The position numbers and the translations under genes were made by a program. Under the pieces are notes generated by a model. The model was not told the origin of the DNA. It saw only the letters and a list, made by a program, of their open reading frames with translations, and did not search any database. Source: JANQEU01 sp965601455 (GTDB lineage: Bacteria > Bacteroidota > Bacteroidia > Cytophagales > Cyclobacteriaceae). From it: a stretch of 64,000 nucleotides of DNA. Shown piece after piece: positions 29,217 to 38,600 of the stretch. Location of the stretch: positions 3,410,001 to 3,474,000 of the forward strand of contig OZ271831.1 of the NCBI GenBank assembly GCA_965601455.1, given 5' to 3'. How positions within the stretch are numbered: the stretch's first letter is position 1; the number at the start of each line of letters is the position of its first letter.

Positions 29217-32200
29217 GTAAATAAACTCATATCAAATTCCTCTTTCTTCTTGGCCTCCTTCTCAAACTCATCGTTAAGAATTTTCACGTAGGTCTCCATC
29301 AATTCCACGTGCTGAGACATCAAATTTGAAAACTCTTCCATCCGAAGAACCAATAAAGTTGAAGTGGTTGTACTCACAGCATCGAAATCATAAATTTCAG
29401 ATACAAGAAGTAGCTTTTCTCCAACTAACTGTCCTTCACCAATCTTCTCGATATTATCCTGCTCTCTTCTGAGTTCAATCTCACCATTCACCACAATGTA
29501 AATCGGTTCAACTCCCTTATCCCCTTTTTCTATCAATTGCGTGCCGGGTCTCACTCTTATTTCATCAAGTGCTTCTGCAAGGAAGCTGATTAACTCCCCG
29601 TTGACTTTGGCAAACTCCCTCATTGATTTTAAAAACCGAATTCTTTCGACTACCAGTAGCTCCTGATGATATTCTTCTCCCTCTTCAATAAAAACCGGAG
29701 GCAAGATGGCCTTGTCCAATTCCTTTTTAATAGAAGGCTTCAATCTTCTTGTATGTCTGTTATATTCCGACCTATCTAAGTGGTAAATGGCATTTGCCGC
29801 TGTTTGGAGTAAAAGGTGATCGGGATTGAAAAGGTTTGCAATCAGGTCGTAGGACACTTCCATTCCTTCTAAATTCCCTAGTCTATTGATTGCCAATGAC
29901 TTAGTGAATCTGGAAATACTATTGTAGTCCCTATTCACAATTTGCTTCAATGCATCTTCGTAAGATTCAAAAACTGGTGGTGCGAAATGAATCAATAGCT
30001 TGTTAAGACGCTCCTCTTCCTTCATGTCATCCAAAACCGGAATGAGTTTTGGTTTCAGCTCATCCCCGCAAAAAACATCTAGCATTTCGATGGCGAAAGT
30101 GACACTATCTGTCGTATTGGCTTCAAGATTCTCCTTGACAAGTAAAACGTTCTGTGGATCGTAAATCATTGCCAATATCATAAATATGCCATCGTAATTG
30201 GCCTTGTTCTCCTCCTCAATGGCGTTCCGGATTTCTTTGTCTTCCGTGGTATCCTCAGGGATATATGATAGAACTTTTATGTTCCAAGCAATATCACTCA
30301 CCAATGCTTCAATAACAAGTTGTAATCTTGATGCTTGGTAGTCGAAGGCTTCAAAGCCTAGATAGCTAAGAGAAAGTAGTAGTTGTTGGATAATTTGCCT
30401 ATCCGGGTAATCGATTTTCTTCCAGAGCATCTCAATGGCTCTTTTTCCTCCAACTCTTCCAAAGGCTTGAATAGCCCTGATTCTTGTACTTCGATATTGA
30501 CCTGTTCGATAGAATGCCGTATCAATGTTATGGAAGGCAGCTTCACCCGTATGAACCAAAGCCGATGTGGCGGAATTGCCATATGTTGCCAGATGTAAAT
30601 TCTCTATCAAAATTGGCCATACTTCGGGCCTCTTGATTTTTCCAGCGGTTTGCATTGCGGCAATTCTTACTTCCGGGTTTATATCCCTCAGTAATTCAGT
30701 GACATACACTAGGTGTTTGTCGTCTTGAATCTTTGCCAGCATTCTAGCTCCTTCAATACGTTCCAAAGGATCAGTAGATCTAACCAGCATTCTAATAGAA
30801 ACATCATCTAATTCAAATTCACTACTATATTGGAGAGAATCGACCGTACGTTGACCTTCTTTAGCTACCACCTCGTCCTTCTCGTTTTTTACCTCTTTCC
30901 TGATGATCTCGATAGCTGAGTAGCATTCAAATTCATTCAGTTTCTGGTATGCGTATTTTCGCACCGCGGAGTGCTGATGTTTCAATTGATCCAATAAGGT
31001 AAACTCAAACTCGATAGGATCAATTATTTCAAAAATTCGCAACGCATTAAGTACCTTCTCCGGATCATCTTCACGTAATTCTGTCTTAAGTACATCAATT
31101 GTTGTATGCTCGTTTCTTTTGCCGGAATCGGCCATCTCCTCTTTTTGTACCTGTAGGGTTTTGACAAGGGTTTTCTTGTACTCGTTATATAGTTTATATG
31201 AAACCCAAATAACCAGGAATGCCAGTCCTATCACCAAATATGTGTAATGAATGAGCTTGAAGAAAGCCAGGAATCCTAAAAGAATCTGAGCTCCGCCAGC
31301 AATTAAGGTTGCAGTCTGATTGACAACACCTTCAATTCTTGTCTGAATATCGACCCTGACCTTTATATTAAATGGTAGGAAGAACAACTTAAAGGCCGGC
31401 GATTCAAGAGCGTCTCGCAGGGAAGCTGTAAATGCTTTGGCCGAAACCGTGAACATAAAGAAGAGTAAAAAATCTCTTGAATACGTCTCATAACCGTAAA
31501 TGTGCCCTGAAACTATTCCACCAACGGTGAAAAGAATCAGAATCACAGGCATTGTCATCAAAGCGATTTTCAATCCAAACCGACCAATAATAATATCATT
31601 GATAAAGCTTTGAATGATAAAACTCATGATCATGATTGTTCCTGAGAAAAAGGACAGGAAATCATTCAGCTGCTGTTCATCGAGAATATCTGTTTCCGGA
31701 TCTGTAAACATTACCTCCGTGGTGGAGTAGAATGTGTAATCAACAAAAACTGCGGCCGTTACGGAACAGAAAAGGAAAATTGAAAGAATCCTGGTATACG
31801 GATCTTTTAGAATAGTCAGGTAGTTAACCTTCTGTACCTTATCTCCCTTTTCCACCCTCGTGGATTTACTCAAATTCCAGGTAAGAGAAACCCATATTGT
31901 GAAGTATAATACCCCGAAAGCGGCTACTCCAGCAACAAAAAGTAGGTCATAAGTCGTATCGATAAAAGGTAAGAATCTGGTGATCAATGGAATAGAAAAA
32001 AAAGCAATCATTGTTGCCGTCAACTGACCAGTATCAATTCCTCCGATAATTCGTTTTGCTTGACGTGTATCGAACATACGACCAAAAATTCCCCAAAAAC
32101 CCAAAAGCGTAATTGCAGTGATTGGTCCCATAGACACAAACAAGGCAAAGGGTAATACTGGAAAGCCTTGGAAAACTCCATCAGGCCAATAATAAAATGC

Positions 32201-32500
32201 TAGACGGCTACCTGCTATGAATAAGAAAATAATGAATGCATTACCTATAACGAGAGTGGAATAGGCAATCCTTTTTTGCAGTGTTACAAATGCTCCTGTT
32301 GTTATTATCCCTAAAGCTCCTGTGACGAAAAAGGCTTTATCCAAATAGTCCTCGCCTAGTCCTTGAAGGAATAGAGATTCTGAACCCACTTGATAGGTTG
32401 CCAGGAAAACTCCCATACAAAAACCGAGTCCCAGCAGCATCCATATCTGACGCTCTTCTCCTTCTTCTCCACCGAGAAACTCTACAAAAGCTTTTAGCAC
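29213..32500 (-). CDS. NTT/MFS-like membrane protein with HEAT repeats and C-terminal cNMP-binding-like domain
   Basis: This protein has 1,095 residues. Residues about 15-440 hold roughly twelve hydrophobic segments in the style of the ATP/ADP (NTT) and MFS carriers; the stretch FGRMFDTRQAKRIIGGID resembles the cytoplasmic loop of those carriers. Residues about 470-900 are helical HEAT-like repeats (HQHSAVRKYAYQKLNEF; DINPEVRIAAMQTAGKI; IRAIQAFGRVGGKRAIEML). Residues about 965-1085 look like a cyclic-nucleotide-binding fold (RPGTQLIEKGDKGVEPIYIV; NGEIELR). The segment that should hold the phosphate-binding cassette reads GQLVGEKLLLVSEIYDFDAV and lacks the usual Arg, so canonical cAMP binding is doubtful. 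It lies 84 bp upstream of the TIR-like gene on the same strand and may be the first gene of, or merely next to, that block. The transported substrate is unknown. Confidence 0.8.
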   Translation of the reverse strand: MLKAFVEFLGGEEGEERQIWMLLGLGFCMGVFLATYQVGSESLFLQGLGEDYLDKAFFVTGALGIITTGAFVTLQKRIAYSTLVIGNAFIIFLFIAGSRLAFYYWPDGVFQGFPVLPFALFVSMGPITAITLLGFWGIFGRMFDTRQAKRIIGGIDTGQLTATMIAFFSIPLITRFLPFIDTTYDLLFVAGVAAFGVLYFTIWVSLTWNLSKSTRVEKGDKVQKVNYLTILKDPYTRILSIFLFCSVTAAVFVDYTFYSTTEVMFTDPETDILDEQQLNDFLSFFSGTIMIMSFIIQSFINDIIIGRFGLKIALMTMPVILILFTVGGIVSGHIYGYETYSRDFLLFFMFTVSAKAFTASLRDALESPAFKLFFLPFNIKVRVDIQTRIEGVVNQTATLIAGGAQILLGFLAFFKLIHYTYLVIGLAFLVIWVSYKLYNEYKKTLVKTLQVQKEEMADSGKRNEHTTIDVLKTELREDDPEKVLNALRIFEIIDPIEFEFTLLDQLKHQHSAVRKYAYQKLNEFECYSAIEIIRKEVKNEKDEVVAKEGQRTVDSLQYSSEFELDDVSIRMLVRSTDPLERIEGARMLAKIQDDKHLVYVTELLRDINPEVRIAAMQTAGKIKRPEVWPILIENLHLATYGNSATSALVHTGEAAFHNIDTAFYRTGQYRSTRIRAIQAFGRVGGKRAIEMLWKKIDYPDRQIIQQLLLSLSYLGFEAFDYQASRLQLVIEALVSDIAWNIKVLSYIPEDTTEDKEIRNAIEEENKANYDGIFMILAMIYDPQNVLLVKENLEANTTDSVTFAIEMLDVFCGDELKPKLIPVLDDMKEEERLNKLLIHFAPPVFESYEDALKQIVNRDYNSISRFTKSLAINRLGNLEGMEVSYDLIANLFNPDHLLLQTAANAIYHLDRSEYNRHTRRLKPSIKKELDKAILPPVFIEEGEEYHQELLVVERIRFLKSMREFAKVNGELISFLAEALDEIRVRPGTQLIEKGDKGVEPIYIVVNGEIELRREQDNIEKIGEGQLVGEKLLLVSEIYDFDAVSTTTSTLLVLRMEEFSNLMSQHVELMETYVKILNDEFEKEAKKKEEFDMSLFT

Positions 32501-32526
32501 AGTCTTAGGTTAGTTTAGTCAGACTT

Positions 32527-32556
32527 AAAAATATACAAACTTTTAAGAGTGGTCAA
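32527..32556 (-). promoter_or_regulatory. Candidate promoter for the NTT/MFS-like gene
   Basis: On the reverse strand TTGACC (32556-32551) is followed after about 16 bp by TATATTTT (32534-32527), close to the Bacteroidota -7 element TAnnTTTG. The site lies 27 bp upstream of the ATG at 32500. Confidence 0.35.
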
Positions 32557-32638
32557 TGTAATGGCAATTATTTGTTCAGGAAGACCCAAAAAACGCCCTA
32601 TTGCCAGAAAATCAATAATTAATGACTTGCAGTTTGGT

Positions 32639-32658
32639 CAGAATTCAAGTGAATTCTG
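32639..32658. repeat. Perfect 8-bp inverted repeat with 4-nt loop
   Basis: CAGAATTC (32639-32646), loop AAGT, then GAATTCTG (32651-32658). It lies in the 271-bp non-coding gap 32501-32771 between two leftward genes. It lacks a following T-run on either strand, so it is not an obvious intrinsic terminator; an operator or RNA hairpin is possible. The rest of this gap is AT-rich and holds only the candidate promoter near 32.5 kb. Confidence 0.45.
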
Positions 32659-32771
32659 GTTGTATTTGATCATTAGTACTAACTATAAATATAAGAAAGT
32701 TGCAATTTCATTGCAGATTCTCACCGTTGGATGGTAAGCACTAATGTAACTGGTTAAACGACTATGCGATT

Positions 32772-33572
32772 TTAATTTGAAAGCTTACTTGTGCTCTTCC
32801 CTTTTCTGGCAAGCTTTGCATCGTATTCGAAGATGTAACCCAAGGAAATGGCATATATGTGATGACGGTATTCAAAGTTTTCTGAATATTCAGCCCATTG
32901 GAAATCCGGTGATCCATTAAAACCCATATTGGAATGGCCGTATGTATATCGAAAGTCCACCACCACTCTAGAATGCTCCCGTACGTCTACCGTGAAGCCT
33001 CCACCAGCTTGAAGTGCATATTGTAAACGATTTGCATCCACCATTGCCAGTTTGGTGTCGTCACCTTCCGCCCTACTCTGGCGAAACCTCATTTTGTAGT
33101 CTAATTCGTAACCAATCTCAAAAAACTCTTCAAATTCTTCCAGACTGACCTCCCCTCTACCACCTAACCAATAACTCAATTTAATTCCTCCACCGGCATA
33201 GGCTTTAACCAAAGTCCTTGGAATGGCAAAATTGACTCTTAAATTCATGGGAACAGAGAGAAAATGATAACGAGAAGTACTCCTGGCTATGGAGCTGATA
33301 TCCGGAACATTGCGTACCGTTTTCCCAATCCTTTCATATAGAATTTCACCGTACACAGAGAAAAAATGAAGGTCAAATGGCGTCCCTGCTACATACATAA
33401 ACTGTCCACCGGCATGGAAATTCAAATCCGGTTTAACCGTGTAAAAATCATGATAATCGGTAGCCTGATAACTGTGATCAGCCAGATGAAAGCCAACAGT
33501 AGGGCCAAACCAATACTGGCCGACTGAAATATGCGATAGAACTAGCAGAATTACTGGCAGCAGAGACTTCAT
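32772..33572 (-). CDS. Outer-membrane beta-barrel protein (porin-like family)
   Basis: I place the start at 33572, giving 266 residues with a compact signal peptide (MKSLLPVILLVLSHISVGQ). An upstream in-frame ATG at 33587 would add only MYFAR. The mature protein consists of alternating beta-strands typical of an 8- to 10-stranded Bacteroidota barrel, with motifs such as YWFGPTVGFHLAD at the start, RYHFLSVPMNLRVNFAI in the middle and HIYAISLGYIFEYD near the end. The last strand is followed by a basic tail. No ligand motif is recognisable. It is divergent from the PorP/SPOR gene across about 200 bp and separated from the NTT-like gene by 271 bp, so it is probably its own unit. Family-level confidence is good; the role is unknown. 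Confidence 0.8.
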   Translation of the reverse strand: MKSLLPVILLVLSHISVGQYWFGPTVGFHLADHSYQATDYHDFYTVKPDLNFHAGGQFMYVAGTPFDLHFFSVYGEILYERIGKTVRNVPDISSIARSTSRYHFLSVPMNLRVNFAIPRTLVKAYAGGGIKLSYWLGGRGEVSLEEFEEFFEIGYELDYKMRFRQSRAEGDDTKLAMVDANRLQYALQAGGGFTVDVREHSRVVVDFRYTYGHSNMGFNGSPDFQWAEYSENFEYRHHIYAISLGYIFEYDAKLARKGKSTSKLSN

Positions 33573-33718
33573 ACGTGCAAAATACATTTAAATATCACAA
33601 AATATGTGTTTACTGAACGAGTTAATAGAATGTATTCTTTTATAGCACCACTAGTTATTATTAGGTGGTGGATTTATATATAATTGCAATATTTCAAGAT
33701 CATTGTGCGATTTAACGT

Positions 33719-33726
33719 TATATTTG
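33719..33726 (+). promoter_or_regulatory. Promoter -7 element TATATTTG before the PorP/SPOR gene
   Basis: TATATTTG is a full match to the Bacteroidota -7 consensus TAnnTTTG. It lies 51 bp upstream of the ATG at 33777 but only 9 bp before the upstream in-frame ATG at 33735. This argues for 33777 as the true start. The -33 TTG is not clear. Confidence 0.45.
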
Positions 33727-33776
33727 AGTCCTAAATGGAAGTTTGTCAACCTTTCAATTCATTTAGGGTCTGGTGT

Positions 33777-35666
33777 ATGAATGTGAAGAAAAGGGTTGTT
33801 TTCCTTGTCGTCCATTTAGTGTCTATCACCGCTTTTGGGCAACAACCTGAGATATACAACCAATTTTTCATGAATCCCTACTTGTACAACCCTGCGTACG
33901 CAGGTGTTGAGGGACACACTGTCGTTTTTTTACTTTACCACCAACAATGGGCAGGATTTCCCGGCTCACCCACAACCGCTCATGCAAGTTTCCACACTCC
34001 ACTAAAAGGTGGAATTGGAATTGGTGCTGCAGGATATAACTTTTCCACTGGTCTGATTTCCAGATCCACAGCAAAAGTTTCTGCCAGTTACTTACTTACT
34101 ATGGACAGAAAGCATCACTTGCGCTTTGGAATGTCCATAGGTGGTGGATCACAAAATCTTGATTTCGGGGAACTTGATGATCCACGAGATCCTGCATTCA
34201 TGGGAATTGTGGATCAGAATGCTTACACCATTGCCGATTTTGGTTTGACCTACCATTTCGGACACTTTAACGTGGGTTTCGCCATTCCAAACCTAATAGG
34301 CTACAATGTTTTTGAATACAACAGCTTTGCAAGGGTGAGAGTCAATCCCCTGGATAATCTGATGTTCAAAGCGAATTTCAGAGGACACTTAAATGATGAC
34401 ATCGCGATTGAACCACACGTCATTTACAGATACAGTCAGGATTTTTTTAACAGTGATTTTGATGGAAGACCTATCCAGGTGCCTAACCAGTTTGAAGCCA
34501 CGGTAATCTTTCACTTATACCATATTGTTTGGCTAGGTGGTTCATATCGACAGGATAATAGTTTCGCCGCCACTTTCGGAACAAAAATCAAGGAAAAACT
34601 TGGAATCGGTCTTTCTTATGAAATTGGTAATTCCTCTTTCTTCGGTGATTTGGGACCAACATTCGAAATGCATATCGGTTATCATATAGGTACCAGAAAG
34701 GATCACCATGCTCACACTCAATCATTCATAAAGAGTCATCGCCTTACTGCAGAAGAAAGAGCCGAAAAAGAAGCCCTCGAAAGAGAACAGCAGTTAATGG
34801 CATTGCAGGCTTCAAGACCGGAAGAGCCTGAACCTGAACCAGAAGTTGAGGATACTCCAGAACCTGAGCCCGTTGTTAACCCATGGAAGATCGATAACTC
34901 CCTTGGAGAATCAAATAGAACCAATGACCTTGGAATTGAAGAAATGGCCATAGTACTATCACGGGTCAACGATGAGGGCATTACTGAAAAGGCAGTTGCC
35001 TGGGTACCTGTCGAAGAAAACTGGGAATATATAGAGGAAAAAATCCCTCTTGAAAGAACGGATAGCGATGGAAATCTTGAAATTGGTGTTCAATATTACC
35101 GGAATGATGAAAACGGAGAAAGGGAGTTAGTGGTTAAATGGGAACCTGTTATAACTGAGTCAGCGGCAATAGCAGCATTAACTCCACCTACCATTGAACC
35201 TACACCTCAACCTGAAGCTCAGGAAACAGAGCAACCAGCTGAATCTGAACCGATTGTAGATCCTGAGCCGGTGGTAGAACAACAGCCTATTCCGGTGTTA
35301 ACACCTGATCCTGTCGAGGTCGATAAAGGTGACGTAAACCTTACAGACGACTTCAGATCACACGATGAACTGGCGGCTTCGGATGAACATCTGGAGGTCA
35401 AAAGGGGTAATAATCTTCTTGAATTACCTGTAGGGAATTATGTGATTGCAGGTGCATTTGAAGAATTTCAACATGCTGAAGATTTTAGCGATGAGCTTTT
35501 TGAAAAAGGGTACCACGAGACAATCGTGGGATTTCTTTCAGCCAGAGGCTATTATTATACAGTTATCTACCGATCTGATGACTTACAGGCGGCATATAAT
35601 GCTAGAAACCGATTTAAGAGCAGGCCGGGAATGGATAAAATCTGGGTTCTAAAAGTGAATGAATAA
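33777..35666 (+). CDS. PorP/SprF-family outer-membrane protein with C-terminal SPOR domain
   Basis: From the ATG at 33777 the protein has 629 residues and a clean signal peptide (MNVKKRVVFLVVHLVSITAFGQ). An in-frame ATG at 33735 would add 14 residues that do not suit a signal peptide. Residues about 22-310 form the PorP/SprF-like barrel, with the family opening YNQFFMNPYLYNPAYAGVEG, then QQWAGFPGSPTTAHASF. Then come a helical Glu-rich stretch, Pro/Glu-rich linkers, and an unrecognised module of about 90 residues (NPWKIDNS… to VVKWEP). Residues about 545-629 are a SPOR-type domain (NYVIAGAFEEFQHAEDFSDE…VIYRSDD). PorP/SprF proteins help attach type B T9SS cargo such as SprB at the cell surface; SPOR domains bind peptidoglycan lacking stem peptides. 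The next gene, which encodes type B cargo, starts 3 bp downstream, fitting a dedicated secretion pair. Confidence 0.9.
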   Translation: MNVKKRVVFLVVHLVSITAFGQQPEIYNQFFMNPYLYNPAYAGVEGHTVVFLLYHQQWAGFPGSPTTAHASFHTPLKGGIGIGAAGYNFSTGLISRSTAKVSASYLLTMDRKHHLRFGMSIGGGSQNLDFGELDDPRDPAFMGIVDQNAYTIADFGLTYHFGHFNVGFAIPNLIGYNVFEYNSFARVRVNPLDNLMFKANFRGHLNDDIAIEPHVIYRYSQDFFNSDFDGRPIQVPNQFEATVIFHLYHIVWLGGSYRQDNSFAATFGTKIKEKLGIGLSYEIGNSSFFGDLGPTFEMHIGYHIGTRKDHHAHTQSFIKSHRLTAEERAEKEALEREQQLMALQASRPEEPEPEPEVEDTPEPEPVVNPWKIDNSLGESNRTNDLGIEEMAIVLSRVNDEGITEKAVAWVPVEENWEYIEEKIPLERTDSDGNLEIGVQYYRNDENGERELVVKWEPVITESAAIAALTPPTIEPTPQPEAQETEQPAESEPIVDPEPVVEQQPIPVLTPDPVEVDKGDVNLTDDFRSHDELAASDEHLEVKRGNNLLELPVGNYVIAGAFEEFQHAEDFSDELFEKGYHETIVGFLSARGYYYTVIYRSDDLQAAYNARNRFKSRPGMDKIWVLKVNE

Positions 35667-35669
35667 GGT

Positions 35670-38600
35670 ATGAGATTTCTCGTTTGCGGTATTTTTCTCT
35701 TAACTAATACCTTGGTTTTAGGGCAGCGAACCTATGTGAACTCCATCGATAGGAGCACGGGACAGGTTGGTGAAACGCTTACCATTAGTGGAGACGGTTT
35801 TTCCAGCACTTCCTCTAATTTATCCGTCTATTTTGGTGGAGTGCTAGGTACAATCACCTCATCGTCGGATAACCTAATCGAGGTGACAATACCAGCCAGT
35901 CCACTTCATGATGAAGTGGTAGTAGTCAATAATTCTACTCGCTCGTCGGCAGCATCATCGACCTTTTTTCACAGTAATTTCGGAGGAAATTCGATGGATG
36001 GTTTAAGTAATGATGATGTAAATGCATTATTTGATTTACAAACAATAGCTACTACTCAAAATCTTCTTTATGACATCTGTGCCTGCGATTTGGATGGTGA
36101 TGGTCTAAATGACCTTGTTCTTACTGCCCAAAATGACGGAACATCAAGAGCACGTCGACTGATTTATAGAAATACGAGCGATACTGTTAATACTTCTTTC
36201 ACGTTGGCCCAACAGCTTGGAAATCAACCATCAAGCCATACCCAGTGTAAAGATTTGGACCTTGATGGAAGACCGGACTTAATCTTTTCTGAAATTGAAA
36301 ATGTGGCTGAAGGTGATACAGGTATTCCCGAAATTGAGGTATGGAGAAATAATAGTACTGTAGGAAATATTTCACTTGCATCTGCCTTTGCTGAAGACTT
36401 TTTGTTAATGCTAAGAGATACGAATGGGGATCTGAGATTTCCCCAGCGTTTGGAAATCGAAGACGTTGATGATGATGGTCTTCCGGATATCATTGTTTCC
36501 AATAACAGTGAGGAGAATATTGATATCTTTTTAAATACAAGTACTACGAGCGCTATCAATTTCGAAACCACTGCCCAACAGGTTTCCGTACCGGAAGGAC
36601 AAAGTTACCAGGCACGTGGCCTTAAACTGGCGGACTTAAATGATGACCTCTTGGTTGACCTTGTGGTAGTACCTTTTGAATCTGACAAGGTTTTCGTGTT
36701 TCAGAATGAAAGCACCGATGGAACCGTTCAATTCCGCTCACCCCTTGAGTTTTCATTTCCTGGTAAACTATTGAGAAATGTTGATTTAGGAGATTATGAT
36801 GGTGATGGTTTCAACGACATCGCGGTCACCAACGATGCCGGAACCCAACCTGGTTCTGTAATCACACTAAGAAATACCACCTCCACTGCTGGAGATATCG
36901 CTTCGTTCGAAAATGGATCAGAGACGCTATTAGGAATCAGCCCATGGGGAATAAGTTCAGGTGACGTAGATGGTGATGGTGATATCGACATCGTGGCCAC
37001 AATGTCGGATAGCGATGAAAACTCTGCTTTCTTGCTTGCCAATACCAGCAGCAGTGGTTCCATATCTTTTAATCCAAAAGATCTCATCACCAATGAAAAC
37101 TCGAGAAATGTAGAGATCGTGGACTTGAACGGAGATGCAAAAGCTGATATCGCCCTAGTGACTAAAAGCTTGAGTAACACTGCAGGTATACTAACTATTT
37201 TAACCAACCGTAACTGCGCAACACCGACCATTACACCTGGATCCGACCTATACTGTAATGGAATAACATTCAATCTTACTACAAACGCAGGAGTGGGACT
37301 CACCTATGACTGGCAAATTGGGGGTACTTCAGTTCAAAGTGGAACCAGCAACACTTTTGATATTTCAGGGCAAACCGGAACACTAGCCGTAACGGTTACC
37401 ACCACAACCGATGACGGTGAATGTACAGAAACCTCTGCTTCTCAGACATTTACAGAAAACACCAATACACCTCCTTCAGTTACGATAAATCCATCAGACA
37501 ATCCGATCTGTTCCAATGTGGCCTTGACATTGACTGCTAGCGCAACAGCAGATAATTATGAGTGGACCGGACCAAATGGCTTTACCAGTACAGAGGCAGC
37601 TCCTGTAATTAGCTCGGGGTCCTTAGCTGCAGGAACTTACGGCTTAAAAGTGTTCAATAATAATGGTTGTAAGAGTGTTGAAACTGAGACTACCGTAACG
37701 GTTATCTCCACTCCATTCCCTAAGGTTTTCAATGCTGATCTTGATGTATTCTGCCTGGGAGGTTCAGCGCGATTATCTACGACAGATTATGACGGTTATG
37801 ATTTCCAATGGGGTGTCAATAGCGCTAATATTTCAGGGCAAACAAACACCAATTTAACTGCGGACGCTTCAGGAGACTATTTCGTCACCATTATTGATCC
37901 CGTCAATGAGTGTCAAACATCAAGCGCGGCATTCAATATAGTTGAAGCTACTCCCCCACAACCAGAAATCACTGCGGATAGTGCTTTATGTGTTGACCTG
38001 GAGTTGACAATTGGTGGAGATACGATTTCCGGTCTACTGGATTATGGACTGAGTTATTCATGGAACATAACTAACCAGGGAGGTACGTCTCTTTTTACAG
38101 ATGATGTTCAAATTAGTGCGTTTACTTTCACCGCACCAGGAACTTATAACCTTAATTTAACAACAGCTTATACCGAGATAGCTAATTGTTCCGCCAACAC
38201 CACACAAGAAGTGGATATACAAGCTGTTCCTGATATCAATATCACAACAAATATTCAGGATAACATTAAATGTTTTGAGGATACGGTAACACTTTCTGTT
38301 CAGGCAGGACTCGTCAGCTATGATTGGAATACGGCCGACCTGGAAAACTTCCTGGACCCCGATACTTCTAACATCATTACTGCTTATACTCCTAACAACG
38401 AAGAATTCATTGATGTGACAGTTTCCATGCTCAATGCTGTTGGCTGTGTAATTGAGGATTCTATCAGAATTGCAAACTATACAGATGCAAATATTGACAT
38501 CATCTCTCCGGATATGAACACCCCTGTGGAAAATGATCAATTGCTTATCCCCATCGATTACCTGAGTATTCAGCTAACGGCAATTGAAGGGACCGATTTC

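Noticed and set aside
32549..32737. A 62-residue reading frame on the + strand in the intergenic gap
   Set aside because: It overlaps the candidate promoter of the leftward carrier gene, has no recognisable domain or ribosome site, and contains the inverted repeat at 32639-32658.
36794..37303. A 169-residue reading frame on the - strand
   Set aside because: It is antisense to FG-GAP repeats of the type B surface protein; its Ser/Pro-rich composition is an artefact of the reverse frame of Asp/Gly-rich codons.
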